A DNA stretch of 64,000 nt from Phycisphaerae bacterium (GTDB lineage Bacteria > Planctomycetota > Phycisphaerae > UBA1845): assembly GCA_028289375.1 (NCBI GenBank), contig JANQQK010000062.1, forward strand, positions 1 through 64,000. Direction: 5' to 3'. Shown here piece by piece: positions 17,594 to 25,888 of this stretch (the first letter of the stretch is position 1; the number at the start of each line of letters is the position of its first letter). The notes under the pieces are model-generated. The model was not told where the DNA came from and ran no database searches. It saw only the letters and a program-made list of their open reading frames with translations. Position numbers and translations under genes: made by a program.

Positions 17594-18493
17594 TTATTCG
17601 CCCTTTGGCGGGTCGCAAGCGAGGCGACGGATGTCGGTGAGGATCGTATGGGCCAGGGATTCGTCAATGGTCATGACGGTTTCTTCGAAGTGTTTGCGAA
17701 AGTCTGCAGGTGGGCGTTCGTGCAAGGCGCGGAGATATCGGCCTAGTTTTTCGGGGGCGTTGTGCAGAGCGTGGTTCGTGGTGGCCCATGCGATGGCGTA
17801 TTGCTCGGCGGTGAGGTTGGCGGGTGCGTCGGGTGACCAGAGGTCGTGGATGGTCTTGACGAAATTGCCGGCGGCGAGCGTTGGGGCGATATCGTCGGCG
17901 CGTGCGTTGTTGACGGACTTGTTCGATTCAAAGTAGCAGGCCAAGCCCTCCGCGAGCCAGACGGGCATGCGGCGCGCGATGCGCTGGCAGCGTTGGTCGA
18001 GGATCTGGTGGGTGGTTTCGTGGCGGAGCAGGGTGGCGCCGATGTTGTACATCTGCTCGCGGAATTGTTCGGTGATGGGGGGTGATAAGTAGAGCACGAC
18101 ACCGGATGGGCGGTGGTATAGGCCCAGCGCGCTGGATCTCGTCTGAATCAGGTTGGCGGCTTTGCGAAGGTCGTTGACATGCCTGAAACCGATGACGTGG
18201 AGCGTATTCGGCGGGGTGGCGATGTCGTTGAGTCCGAGTTGATCGATGAGCTGATTGATGCGTGCGCGCGTGGTGGAAATCTCGTGAATGGCCAATGTGA
18301 CGCGTTGGGCATCGAGGTCCGATAGAAACGCGATGTCGTCCTGCTGAGTGAGCACGAATCCAGGCTTGTCCTGCCAGTGATCGAACGGGTGGGTTACGTG
18401 TTCCTGCGTGACGGCTGCAGCGGTGACAAACAGCGTCACCACCAGAGCGGTGGCTGGGAGAGTTTGACGCATTTGGGGCAAGTTCGTGGGCAT
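17594..18493 (-). CDS. Secreted or anchored HExxH protein (DUF1570-like putative metallopeptidase)
   Basis: A 299-residue protein with an N-terminal hydrophobic segment (about 12-28), read as a signal peptide or anchor. A zinc-peptidase-like motif HETTH (158-162) is followed about 20 residues later by LAEGLACYFE (Glu182), the spacing of gluzincins. This matches planctomycete proteins of the DUF1570 type, whose substrates are unknown. The start at 18493 has AGGA about nine bases upstream; a longer reading to 18583 overlaps a plus-strand small gene and is not preferred. Confidence 0.75.
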   Translation of the reverse strand: MPTNLPQMRQTLPATALVVTLFVTAAAVTQEHVTHPFDHWQDKPGFVLTQQDDIAFLSDLDAQRVTLAIHEISTTRARINQLIDQLGLNDIATPPNTLHVIGFRHVNDLRKAANLIQTRSSALGLYHRPSGVVLYLSPPITEQFREQMYNIGATLLRHETTHQILDQRCQRIARRMPVWLAEGLACYFESNKSVNNARADDIAPTLAAGNFVKTIHDLWSPDAPANLTAEQYAIAWATTNHALHNAPEKLGRYLRALHERPPADFRKHFEETVMTIDESLAHTILTDIRRLACDPPKGE

Positions 18494-18540
18494 GGGGGCC
18501 GATCCTGCGCGGGAGTCGCCGAAGCGGGAGAACGTCACCG

Positions 18541-18768
18541 ATGTCTGCAGCAGTGTACACGAAAGAAAGGCGGTTGGTCGCACAGGTCCGGTCGCTGGTG
18601 GATGAACTCGAATCGGCGATCGGGGCGAAGACGTCGCGTGGCAAACGGTCTCGAGCGGGAGATTCGTGCACGTCGTATCTGCAGGAGGCGACGCGGGCGC
18701 TGCTGCTGGCCAACGTGGCGTTGCGGGCGGGTGGTGGTGTCAGTGGGGCTGATCTTCGGCGTCGGTGA
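18541..18768 (+). CDS. Small hypothetical protein
   Basis: A 75-residue, basic, mostly helical frame with an ATG preceded by GGAGAA eight bases away. The first 30 residues form an amphipathic helix and the last part is richer in alanine and leucine. It sits alone on the plus strand between two minus-strand genes and overlaps the end of nnrE by 29 bases. It is supported by the ribosome-binding site and by filling an otherwise empty gap, not by homology. Function unknown. Confidence 0.45.
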   Translation: MSAAVYTKERRLVAQVRSLVDELESAIGAKTSRGKRSRAGDSCTSYLQEATRALLLANVALRAGGGVSGADLRRR

Positions 18769-19453
18769 GGATCTGGCGGATGATGGCGGTTGGAGCGCCG
18801 ATGTCGGCGACGTGGATTGTTCCGACGTACGCGGCGGCTGTTGGCTTTTGGAATCCGACCTTGGCGGCGACGAAGGTGATGGTGAGCTGGGCGCGGATGG
18901 CGACGTTGCCGAGGCTGCCTGTGTCGCAGTCGAGACCGGACGGCATGTCGATGGCGACGACACCGGCGGGATTGGCGGCGTTGACTTTGGCGATGATCGA
19001 AGCGGCTGGTTCGCGGACGTTTCCTGCGAAACCGGTTCCGAGGATGGCGTCGATGATGAGGTCGTGCTTGTCGATGGCGGGCAGCGCCAGCTCGATGGGG
19101 ATATCCATTTTCCGGCAGATGTCGCGGTTGGTGCGGCAGTCTTCGGACAGGCGGTCAGGGTTGCCGATCAGGACGGTGGTGACGGACCAGGGGCTGAGGT
19201 TGGCGAGGTGGCGGGCGGTGACGAACCCGTCGCCGCCGTTGTTGCCCGAGCCGCACATGATCACGATGCGTTTGATGGCGTCGAACGCGATGCCCGCGTC
19301 GATCATGGCCGATCGGTCAAGCAGCAACTGCGTCGCGTTGCGGCCTGCGTTTTCCATCAGCACGATGCCGGCGATGCCGTAGCGTTCGATGGCGGTTTGG
19401 TCGACGCGTCGGACCTGCTCGCGGGTGAGATGGATCGTGTTGCCGTGCGACAT
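18740..19453 (-). CDS. nnrE: NAD(P)H-hydrate epimerase
   Basis: A 237-residue YjeF N-terminal domain protein with GIAGIVLMENAGRNAT, the phosphate-binding CGSGNNGGDGFVTAR, AILGTGFAGNVREP and the catalytic-site line VVAIDMPSGLDCDTG. It interconverts the R and S forms of hydrated NAD(P)H so that the dehydratase can repair them. The dehydratase domain (NnrD), often fused, is absent here, so it must be encoded elsewhere. It follows the symporter gene by 17 bases and is probably in the same transcript. Confidence 0.93.
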   Translation of the reverse strand: MSHGNTIHLTREQVRRVDQTAIERYGIAGIVLMENAGRNATQLLLDRSAMIDAGIAFDAIKRIVIMCGSGNNGGDGFVTARHLANLSPWSVTTVLIGNPDRLSEDCRTNRDICRKMDIPIELALPAIDKHDLIIDAILGTGFAGNVREPAASIIAKVNAANPAGVVAIDMPSGLDCDTGSLGNVAIRAQLTITFVAAKVGFQKPTAAAYVGTIHVADIGAPTAIIRQILTDAEDQPH

Positions 19454-19470
19454 GGCTGGCGTGCTGTGGG

Positions 19471-20913
19471 TCAGGTCAGTGGATCGTTGAATGCTACCGC
19501 GCTACTGTGACGCGCCGTGACGGACGACGCAAGCAGGATAATGGTGATTTCGACGACGAGGCAGTTGGCCACCGGGAAAAGCCCGAAGTCGGGCAATCGC
19601 CACGCGCTTGGCCACCATGAATCGGGAAGGTAGTAGGTTGCGAGCAACAGGTGGCCTGCGAGGCTGCCGGCGACGATGGCGGGTCCGGTCGATCGTGGCC
19701 AATAGAACGCGGCGATCATCACGGGGATCATCAGTGTGTAGCCGCTGAATGCGTAGATGGAGATGTTGAAGATTGCTTCCGGTCGTGCCATCGCGACGGC
19801 GAACGCGATGGCGGCGATGACAACGACCGAGATGCGTCCCCAACGTCGCGCGTCGCCACTGCGATGGAACACATCGATCGACAGTAGCGTGGAGATGGTC
19901 AGCAGTTGCCCGTCGAGGCTTGACATGACGGCGGCGAGGATGGCGGCCAACCCGATGGCGGACAGCCAATCGGGCAGGTACTGCGCGACGAGCAACGGGA
20001 GAATGCCGTCCGAGGCTTTGCCCTGCAACCCGGGTTCGACGACGGCCCCCCAGACGCCGATCAGCGTGACGGGCAAGAAAAGCAGGATCAACGCGAGCGG
20101 GTAGATCTTGATCGTGCGTCGCAGCGACACGGCGTCGCGAGCGGCCAGCAGACGCATGAACATGTGCGGGAAGGCGATGATGCTGACCGGTCCGACGAGA
20201 AAGCCTGTCGCCCATTTTCCGGCGGGGAAATTGTGCATCGTCAGCAGGTCGGGGCGTTCTGCGACCAGTCGTTCGTGCAGGTGCGTCGCACCGCCGAGTT
20301 TGGTCGCAATGCCGACGCAGACCACAATCAGGAAGACGAGAAAGACACCTGCCTGAAAGACGTTTGTCCACGCCGTGCCACGCATGCCGCCGGCGCTGGT
20401 ATAGAAAACGGTGACGGCAGTGAGGACGCCGGCTGCCAACTCGTACGACACCGCGCCGTCGCTGAGTGTGTTGATCGCGATGCCGCCGCCCATGATGCCG
20501 ATGACGATGTAAGGCACCGTATACAATAGCATCAGTACCAGGGTCAGGTGGCCAACGGCGGGTGACTGCCAGCGGTCGGCGAACATCTGCGACGGGGTGA
20601 CGTAGCCGAACTGCTTGCCGAACTTCCAGATCGGGTAGCCGAGCAGAATGAAGACGATGGGTCCCCAGAAGGCGGCACTCGCGCCAAAGAAACCGAACAC
20701 ACCGACGCCCTGGTGGTAGGCTTTTCCGGGAAGACCGAGCAATGCGAACGCGGTCACGTTCGTGCCGAACAGCGCCATGAACAGCACGAGCGTGCCGAAG
20801 CTGCGGCCTGCGAGAAAGTAGTCCTCAGCCGACGCTGCGCCGGTCCGCGAACTGATCACGCCGATGGCGACCAGAATGCCCATGTAGACGATGCCGACGA
20901 CGAGCAGGGTCAA
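19471..20913 (-). CDS. Sodium:solute symporter (SSS family)
   Basis: A 480-residue membrane protein with about 13 hydrophobic helices and the SSS hallmarks AEDYFLAGRSFGTLV, TAFALLGLPGKAY and SAIGLAAILAAVMSSLDGQL. It imports an unidentified solute with Na+ (pantothenate/proline-like group). The start is taken as TTG at 20913: it overlaps the previous stop as TTGA and has GGAGGG seven bases upstream, and it leaves the first membrane helix intact. Longer readings would extend into the upstream gene. The small membrane protein upstream is a known type of partner for such carriers. Confidence 0.9.
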   Translation of the reverse strand: MTLLVVGIVYMGILVAIGVISSRTGAASAEDYFLAGRSFGTLVLFMALFGTNVTAFALLGLPGKAYHQGVGVFGFFGASAAFWGPIVFILLGYPIWKFGKQFGYVTPSQMFADRWQSPAVGHLTLVLMLLYTVPYIVIGIMGGGIAINTLSDGAVSYELAAGVLTAVTVFYTSAGGMRGTAWTNVFQAGVFLVFLIVVCVGIATKLGGATHLHERLVAERPDLLTMHNFPAGKWATGFLVGPVSIIAFPHMFMRLLAARDAVSLRRTIKIYPLALILLFLPVTLIGVWGAVVEPGLQGKASDGILPLLVAQYLPDWLSAIGLAAILAAVMSSLDGQLLTISTLLSIDVFHRSGDARRWGRISVVVIAAIAFAVAMARPEAIFNISIYAFSGYTLMIPVMIAAFYWPRSTGPAIVAGSLAGHLLLATYYLPDSWWPSAWRLPDFGLFPVANCLVVEITIILLASSVTARHSSAVAFNDPLT

Positions 20914-21137
20914 TCGCGCACCCTCCACGAGCCGCGCAGCAGCATCCAGCACGCCAACGTGCCCAGGCCGATCCAGACGAGGTGGTAGACGACGTCTGCC
21001 GGCAGCCAACCGAACAGGGCGGTGGTGCCATCAAACAGTGGCTGCCCGCGCGATGCGAACAGCCACTCTTCATTGTGCAGTATGACGGCGACGACGATCG
21101 CCACCGAACCGGCGATGCGCCAGCCGCGATCGCTCAT
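20910..21137 (-). CDS. Small membrane protein, DUF3311-like partner of the symporter
   Basis: A 75-residue protein with two predicted membrane helices (about 7-20 and 45-66). The segment PLFDGTTALFGWLPADVVYH lies between them. Small proteins of this shape (DUF3311 group) are commonly encoded immediately before SSS symporters. The stop overlaps the symporter TTG start, so translation is coupled. The start at 21137 leaves a 22-base gap from the thioredoxin gene upstream. Confidence 0.8.
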   Translation of the reverse strand: MSDRGWRIAGSVAIVVAVILHNEEWLFASRGQPLFDGTTALFGWLPADVVYHLVWIGLGTLACWMLLRGSWRVRD

Positions 21138-21159
21138 GATGCCAAGTGGTCCGGTCGGG

Positions 21160-21639
21160 TCATTGCAACAGTGCCTCGATCGCTTTCTGGACTTCCGGCA
21201 TGTCGAGCGTGCCGATGATGCCGAATTCCCTGGTGACCTTGCCATTGGCGTCGAGAAGGAAATTGGTGGGCAGCGCCTTGACGCCCCAATCATCGGCGAC
21301 ATCGCTGCCGTTCAGCAAAATCGGGTAGCTGACACCGCTGCGTCTGGCAAAGGTCGTGAGCAACTTGGCGTCCTCATTCCAGCAGTTCACCGCCACGACC
21401 CGAAAGCCGTTGTTCTTGTACTTGTTGTGCAACTCGACGAGGTGCGGAAACTCCGCACGACAGGGCGGTCACCCATGGGCGAAGAATGCCAACAGGATGG
21501 CTTTGTCCTGCTGCTTGCTGAGAGTGAACTCGCTTCCGTCGAGGTTGGTCAGCGTGAAGTCATCACGTGACGCGCAGCCGGAAAGGAGGGTCAACGACGC
21601 CACGGCGACACCGGCCCATCCCAGACGTTTGTGATTCAT
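21160..21639 (-). CDS. TlpA-like thioredoxin lipoprotein, probable selenoprotein (UPPC) with in-frame TGA
   Basis: Read from ATG 21639, the frame gives 159 residues if TGA at 21471-21469 (codon 57) is decoded. The N-terminus is a lipoprotein signal with lipobox LLSGC (Cys22). The redox site reads AFFAHG-U-PPCRAEFPHL, against the usual FWATWCPPCRAEFP, so the TGA stands exactly in place of the first catalytic cysteine. After it come VVAVNCWNED and the cis-proline strand ALPTNFLLD, all normal for TlpA/ResA. A hairpin fitting a bacterial SECIS follows the TGA. AAGGTG lies six bases before the ATG. Ordinary gene calling would report only a truncated piece from 21432. It would act as a membrane-anchored periplasmic thiol (selenol) oxidoreductase. 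A nonsense mutation is the alternative, but position and hairpin argue against it. Confidence 0.88.
21442..21471 (-). promoter_or_regulatory. Sec-encoding TGA codon with candidate bacterial SECIS hairpin
   Basis: TGA occupies 21471-21469. Downstream on the minus strand GTGCGGA-GTT-TCCGCAC (21458-21442) forms a perfect 7-bp stem with a 3-base loop whose first base is G, 18 bases after the TGA. Known bacterial SECIS elements place the loop about 16-37 bases after the codon with a G at the first or second loop position. It lies inside the coding sequence, as in bacteria generally. Confidence 0.8.
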
Positions 21640-21657
21640 GTTCCCCACCTTTCGTGG

Positions 21658-22827
21658 TTATTGCGGGCTGTCTTGGCTGTTGGCAGGCAGTTTTGCGCGA
21701 TGCCCGGCCGACGTGTTTATCGTCGCGATGCGCTCGAACAGTTCAATCACTTTGTCGAGAAGCGAAGCGGGTTCGGGCTTGTGCATATGGATGTTTACGA
21801 TCAGTCGATCGAGGTCCTTCAGGACGATCTTGCGTTGAATTTCGTTCGTGGATGTCGTCCCTGGCCCTGTCGACTGCGTCGTCAGCAGCATTTCGCATCG
21901 ATCAGAGACCGCCGTCAGAAAACCGACGACCGGTGTGGGCTGGTCGCCAGGTGATGGTTCGACGAGCACATTGATCACTCGGATGCGGTCGTGGATGCGT
22001 TCAAGCCACTTGGCGTCAGATTCGGATTGCACGATGCGCTCGGGGAGAACGTGCATGGCGGCATGGGTGAACGCACCGCGTCCAATATGGTCCCGCAACG
22101 ACGCTTTATCTTCGTTTGCCACACGCGGTTTCACTGTGGGGGTGGCCTTGGGCGTTTCCTTTGGCTTTGCGAATGTCGCCAACGCTTCGGGTTCGCGCGG
22201 TGGTGCGACGGGTTGGCTGGCGGGTGGCAGAGGAATTTCTGGTTCTTCGGCTACGACGATCGTTGGCTCGTTCGGCAGGTCGGCTTCAGCGGTTGATTCT
22301 GCGACGCCATCGTCAGGCGTCGCCAGGAGCAGCCGTAGTTCCACGACCGAGCTGCCATCGGGGCGTCGCATGTACACTTCGACGAGGTCGCCGGATAAGG
22401 TGTGGCCATTCGATACCACCCAGTCCTGCACCTGAACCAGTTCCTGCGACATTCTGCCAAACGGCCCTTCGACCTGTTTGACGACAGCGCGATAAGCGCC
22501 CCATCGTTTCACAGTGAATCCGTCCGGTGCAATGGTGACATTCGGCGTGAAGAATCCGACGTGCGTGACGCCATGATGATGACGGCGTGCAAAGAGCGGG
22601 CCTGCGTTCTGAATGCGTGACATCTCGCGGGCCGCATTGCGGACGGCTGCGCCGAGCGTCCAGTCGGGCCCCGTTTGTACGGAGTAGACGACGAATGCCG
22701 GCTCAAAGTCTGCAATGACCGGCGCCGTTGATTGGGGCGACGCATCAGATTGAGCGTAAAGACTGTTTGAGAAACCGAGGGCCAGCATCAGCGCGATGGG
22801 CAGGGTGGTTTCTCGCAGGAACCGCAT
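21658..22827 (-). CDS. Secreted protein of unknown function
   Basis: A 389-residue protein with a signal peptide (about 1-26, ending LYAQS). Residues about 40-185 form one mixed domain containing a histidine run (ARRHHHGVTHVG). A Pro/Glu/Ala-rich linker covers about 190-250, and a second domain (about 255-375) follows. The start is one base after the HAD gene stop, and the TlpA-like gene starts 18 bases after its stop, so the three are probably one operon. I recognise no family. Confidence 0.7.
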   Translation of the reverse strand: MRFLRETTLPIALMLALGFSNSLYAQSDASPQSTAPVIADFEPAFVVYSVQTGPDWTLGAAVRNAAREMSRIQNAGPLFARRHHHGVTHVGFFTPNVTIAPDGFTVKRWGAYRAVVKQVEGPFGRMSQELVQVQDWVVSNGHTLSGDLVEVYMRRPDGSSVVELRLLLATPDDGVAESTAEADLPNEPTIVVAEEPEIPLPPASQPVAPPREPEALATFAKPKETPKATPTVKPRVANEDKASLRDHIGRGAFTHAAMHVLPERIVQSESDAKWLERIHDRIRVINVLVEPSPGDQPTPVVGFLTAVSDRCEMLLTTQSTGPGTTSTNEIQRKIVLKDLDRLIVNIHMHKPEPASLLDKVIELFERIATINTSAGHRAKLPANSQDSPQ

Positions 22828-22828
22828 G

Positions 22829-23539
22829 TCAGAACCTTCGTGTGTTGGCCGATGCCGACCAGTCGCGGCGGACAGCTGCCGGTGGCAGTCCGCACTGCAT
22901 CAGCGTCGAGCCGCCCTTTTCCAGGTCGGCCACAATATCGCCGAGGTCGGAGAAAATGTGGGTTGCACCGGCTTGGGTGAGTTTCTGAGAAGTGGCGGCG
23001 CCTTTGGCGATGCCGACTGTGACCACGTCGCAACTGCTGCCGGCAGCGATGACCGTTGGTGACGATCCGACCACCAATCCAATGTGCCCGTCCTCAAGCA
23101 TGCCCTGCAGCGTAACACGACGACGATCGCGCTCAGGGGCGAGAACGGCCATGCGCGTGAACATGACCGACAGGTCATGTTCGTCGAGCCATTTCTGGCG
23201 GGCATTCTTGTTTGATCCGCCGGTGACCAGATTCAGGTCTGCGAAATCACGCAATCGCGAAATCGCCGCCCGTACTTCTTCGTGCGGTGTCAACTCGGCC
23301 AGACAGTCGTCTGACTCGATCGTCTCCTCGAAGAGTTTCTGAAAGGCCGCAATCTTGTCGGGTTTGGCACCACGTACAGCAGCGCCGATCGGCATTCCCT
23401 GTCGCACGACGCGCCAGAACGCTGTTGGATCGGTCTTCGCCAAGCCGAGTTCAGCCGTCGCGTGTTCGTAGGCCTTGAGGTAGACGCTTTGAACGTCCGC
23501 GACGACGCCCGCCAATTCCATCATCACCAGCAATTTCAT
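22829..23539 (-). CDS. HAD-superfamily protein with degenerate catalytic motifs
   Basis: A 236-residue protein with the size and order of a HAD hydrolase (Cof/phosphoglycolate phosphatase-like: core, helical cap, core). Motif I, normally DxDG, reads MMELAGVVAD, so both aspartates are lost (Glu8, Ala10). Motif II is present as LVTGGSNK. Motif IV, normally GDS/EDS plus Asp, reads GLVVGSSPTVIAAG, without the acidic metal ligands. It is therefore probably not a phosphatase and may be a binding or regulatory protein. It lies between rseP and a secreted-protein gene, one base before the latter. Confidence 0.7.
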   Translation of the reverse strand: MKLLVMMELAGVVADVQSVYLKAYEHATAELGLAKTDPTAFWRVVRQGMPIGAAVRGAKPDKIAAFQKLFEETIESDDCLAELTPHEEVRAAISRLRDFADLNLVTGGSNKNARQKWLDEHDLSVMFTRMAVLAPERDRRRVTLQGMLEDGHIGLVVGSSPTVIAAGSSCDVVTVGIAKGAATSQKLTQAGATHIFSDLGDIVADLEKGGSTLMQCGLPPAAVRRDWSASANTRRF

Positions 23540-23596
23540 CGATTCACGCCAAGCTGACTCTTACCCCAGCCCACCCCTGCATACGACCAATGAACC

Positions 23597-25888
23597 CTAA
23601 CCGGCCAGTCGGATCACGTCCTGGAATGTGACGAACAGAAAAGCCGCCCCGAGGAGGAACAACCCGATGACCTGTGTCGCCACCTGCACCTGCAAACTGA
23701 CGGGCGACCCCTTTATCTTCTCAACAATGAGGAAAACCATCAAGCCGCCATCCACAATTGGTAGCGGGAGAAAGTTGATGACCGCGAGGTTGGCGGAAAT
23801 CATGGCCAGGAAGTAGAGAAACTCGGTCAAGCCTGCCTTGGCGAATTGCCCACCGACGTGCACGATGCCCACCGGGCCTGACAGTTGCTTCACGCCGACA
23901 CTTCGCGACACGATCATGCGTTCCATCATCACGTACACGTTCATGATGAAGTACCAGGTCTTTTTCACCCCGATCGCGAGTGCCTCGATCGGCCCGTCGG
24001 CCTTGAGAATCTGCCGCTGCTCCCTCATCACGAGGAAGGGCTGATAATTCACGCGGTTAACCCACGGATCGATCGAGTCGGGCGCGATGTCGAGCGTCGC
24101 TTCCTTGATCGGTGACCATGGCTGCTCGCGGTACTCCACTTTGACTGTCATGGGTTGGTTGTCGTTGGCTTCGAGCTTGCGCTTCAGCGAGATGTACAGT
24201 CCTTCCGGGTGATTGACCGACAGTCGCTTCCGGCGGGCCACCGTGTCAATCAGGACAGATCGCTCGCCGTCGACAGACTCAATCTTGCCAAGTGTCGACA
24301 AGCCTAGTTGATGCAGCGGCGAATCGGGCACGGGAAAGTCGCAGACGTTCGCAACGCCGTCAGGATCGTCGTACCCAAGCTTGATCGTGGTGCCTGCGAG
24401 ATTCTGGAAACGTTCGGCCAGGTGTGGCCAGGAGCGCACGGGATCGCCGTTGACGCTGTTGATCAGCGAACCGGGATCAATGCCGCACGATTTCGCGGGC
24501 GACGTTCGGCCATGAATGGTGTCGTCGATGCCGGCGACGCGTAGCGTGTCCTCGGCGATGCCGCCAAGTTGCATGCCGTCTGCCGGACGTTTCTTGCCGT
24601 CGATCTTCGGCCTGAGTACGAGCGGGATCTCTTCGCCATCGCGGAGTACCGTCAGGGGAATGTCGGACTCCGGATCCCACGTGTAATGGTGATACAATTG
24701 GCCTCGCCAACTCTGAACCTCGTCTTCCGGCGGAGGCGTGCGACTGTCACGGACAAGTTCGGCGATTTGTTCAGCGGTCGGGAATCTGATGCCGCCAAAT
24801 TCGAGGATCACGTCGCCGCGCTTGATCCCGGCGATCTCCGCACGGCTTTTTTCAGCGATGTAGAGCACGCGAACCGGAGGCGTCAACCCGAGAAGATTGC
24901 GTGATGTCGGGTCTTCGAGCGGATCACTGGGGTGCACGAACATCGAGTTGAACACGAGGATGTTGTCCAGGGTCTGCGACTGGTCCGCGTTCTTGGGATC
25001 AGGTCGCTCGACCGAAACAAGCGTCGGCGTTCCGTTCTCGGATCGTAGTTTCCAATCGATGCCACCGCGCGAGTCGGGATCCACGGGCGTGCCGTTGATG
25101 GCGATGATCTTGTCACCACTGTGCAGGTGCGTCGGATTCTGCGGGTCGAATTCCTGACTGACGGGGAGGATGACCTCCTGCGTCGTCGCCGGGGCGATGC
25201 CGATTTGCAACAGCTCCTCGTGATCGTCCGGCTCGGGCAGGATTTCCAGTTTCCGTTCCGCGCCATCTCGATCGATGTACACCCTGAGCGGTTCGTGCGG
25301 GTCAGCCAGCAGCACCGCGAACTTGATCTCCTGATAGGAGCGAATGTCCTGATCGTTGATGCGCTTGATGATGTCGCCGGGCTGAATGCCGCCAAACGCG
25401 GCAGGCGTCTCCGGCATGACCTTGCCGACCGTGGTTGTGATTTCGCTTTTGCCCTGCATGAACACGACAACAAACAGCAGGGCCGCGAAGATGATGTTCA
25501 TGATCACGCCGGCGGACACGATGACCATGCGTTTGTACACGGCTTTGTTGCCGAACGCGCGTGGATCTTCACGAAAGCGAAGCTCTTCGCTCTTGTCGTC
25601 GAAGTCTTCCTGCCCGAGCATTTTCACGTATCCGCCAAGCGGCAGCACGTTGAACGAATACCGCGTTTCGCCCCTGGTGAACCCGAACAGCTCTGAGAAG
25701 AAACCGATCGCAAACCGCTCGACCTTCACGTCCGCCCACTTGGCCGCCGCGAAGTGACCCAACTCGTGTACGAAGATGACCGCGCTGAATCCGGCGAAGA
25801 TCACCAGATAAGGCCAAACCCCGTTCCAGATGTTCCAAATCGACTGCTGCGCGAGCAGCGCCGACACCATCCCTAGCATGTCGTACAT
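23597..25888 (-). CDS. rseP: RIP metalloprotease RseP (site-2 protease), enlarged form
   Basis: A 763-residue inner-membrane zinc protease. HELGH is at residues 41-45 in the first membrane helix and the second metal site NFLPLPIVDGG at 705-715. Between them are four PDZ-like segments (about 155-215, 235-300, 340-420 and 450-510; for example GIQPGDIIKRINDQ, LHSGDKIIAINGTPV, GIKRGDVILEFGG, GIDPGSLINSVNGDPV), where E. coli RseP has two and about 450 residues in all. It cuts anti-sigma factors and remnant signal peptides within the membrane. Its start overlaps the dxr stop by 16 bases; dxr-rseP is a common pairing. Confidence 0.95.
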   Translation of the reverse strand: MYDMLGMVSALLAQQSIWNIWNGVWPYLVIFAGFSAVIFVHELGHFAAAKWADVKVERFAIGFFSELFGFTRGETRYSFNVLPLGGYVKMLGQEDFDDKSEELRFREDPRAFGNKAVYKRMVIVSAGVIMNIIFAALLFVVVFMQGKSEITTTVGKVMPETPAAFGGIQPGDIIKRINDQDIRSYQEIKFAVLLADPHEPLRVYIDRDGAERKLEILPEPDDHEELLQIGIAPATTQEVILPVSQEFDPQNPTHLHSGDKIIAINGTPVDPDSRGGIDWKLRSENGTPTLVSVERPDPKNADQSQTLDNILVFNSMFVHPSDPLEDPTSRNLLGLTPPVRVLYIAEKSRAEIAGIKRGDVILEFGGIRFPTAEQIAELVRDSRTPPPEDEVQSWRGQLYHHYTWDPESDIPLTVLRDGEEIPLVLRPKIDGKKRPADGMQLGGIAEDTLRVAGIDDTIHGRTSPAKSCGIDPGSLINSVNGDPVRSWPHLAERFQNLAGTTIKLGYDDPDGVANVCDFPVPDSPLHQLGLSTLGKIESVDGERSVLIDTVARRKRLSVNHPEGLYISLKRKLEANDNQPMTVKVEYREQPWSPIKEATLDIAPDSIDPWVNRVNYQPFLVMREQRQILKADGPIEALAIGVKKTWYFIMNVYVMMERMIVSRSVGVKQLSGPVGIVHVGGQFAKAGLTEFLYFLAMISANLAVINFLPLPIVDGGLMVFLIVEKIKGSPVSLQVQVATQVIGLFLLGAAFLFVTFQDVIRLAG

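Noticed and set aside
21469..21471. Reading the TGA in the TlpA-like gene as a nonsense mutation (pseudogene)
   Set aside because: The TGA is at the exact catalytic cysteine position, the rest of the frame is intact with correct motifs, and a SECIS-like hairpin follows. Pseudogene remains possible only if the genome lacks sel genes.
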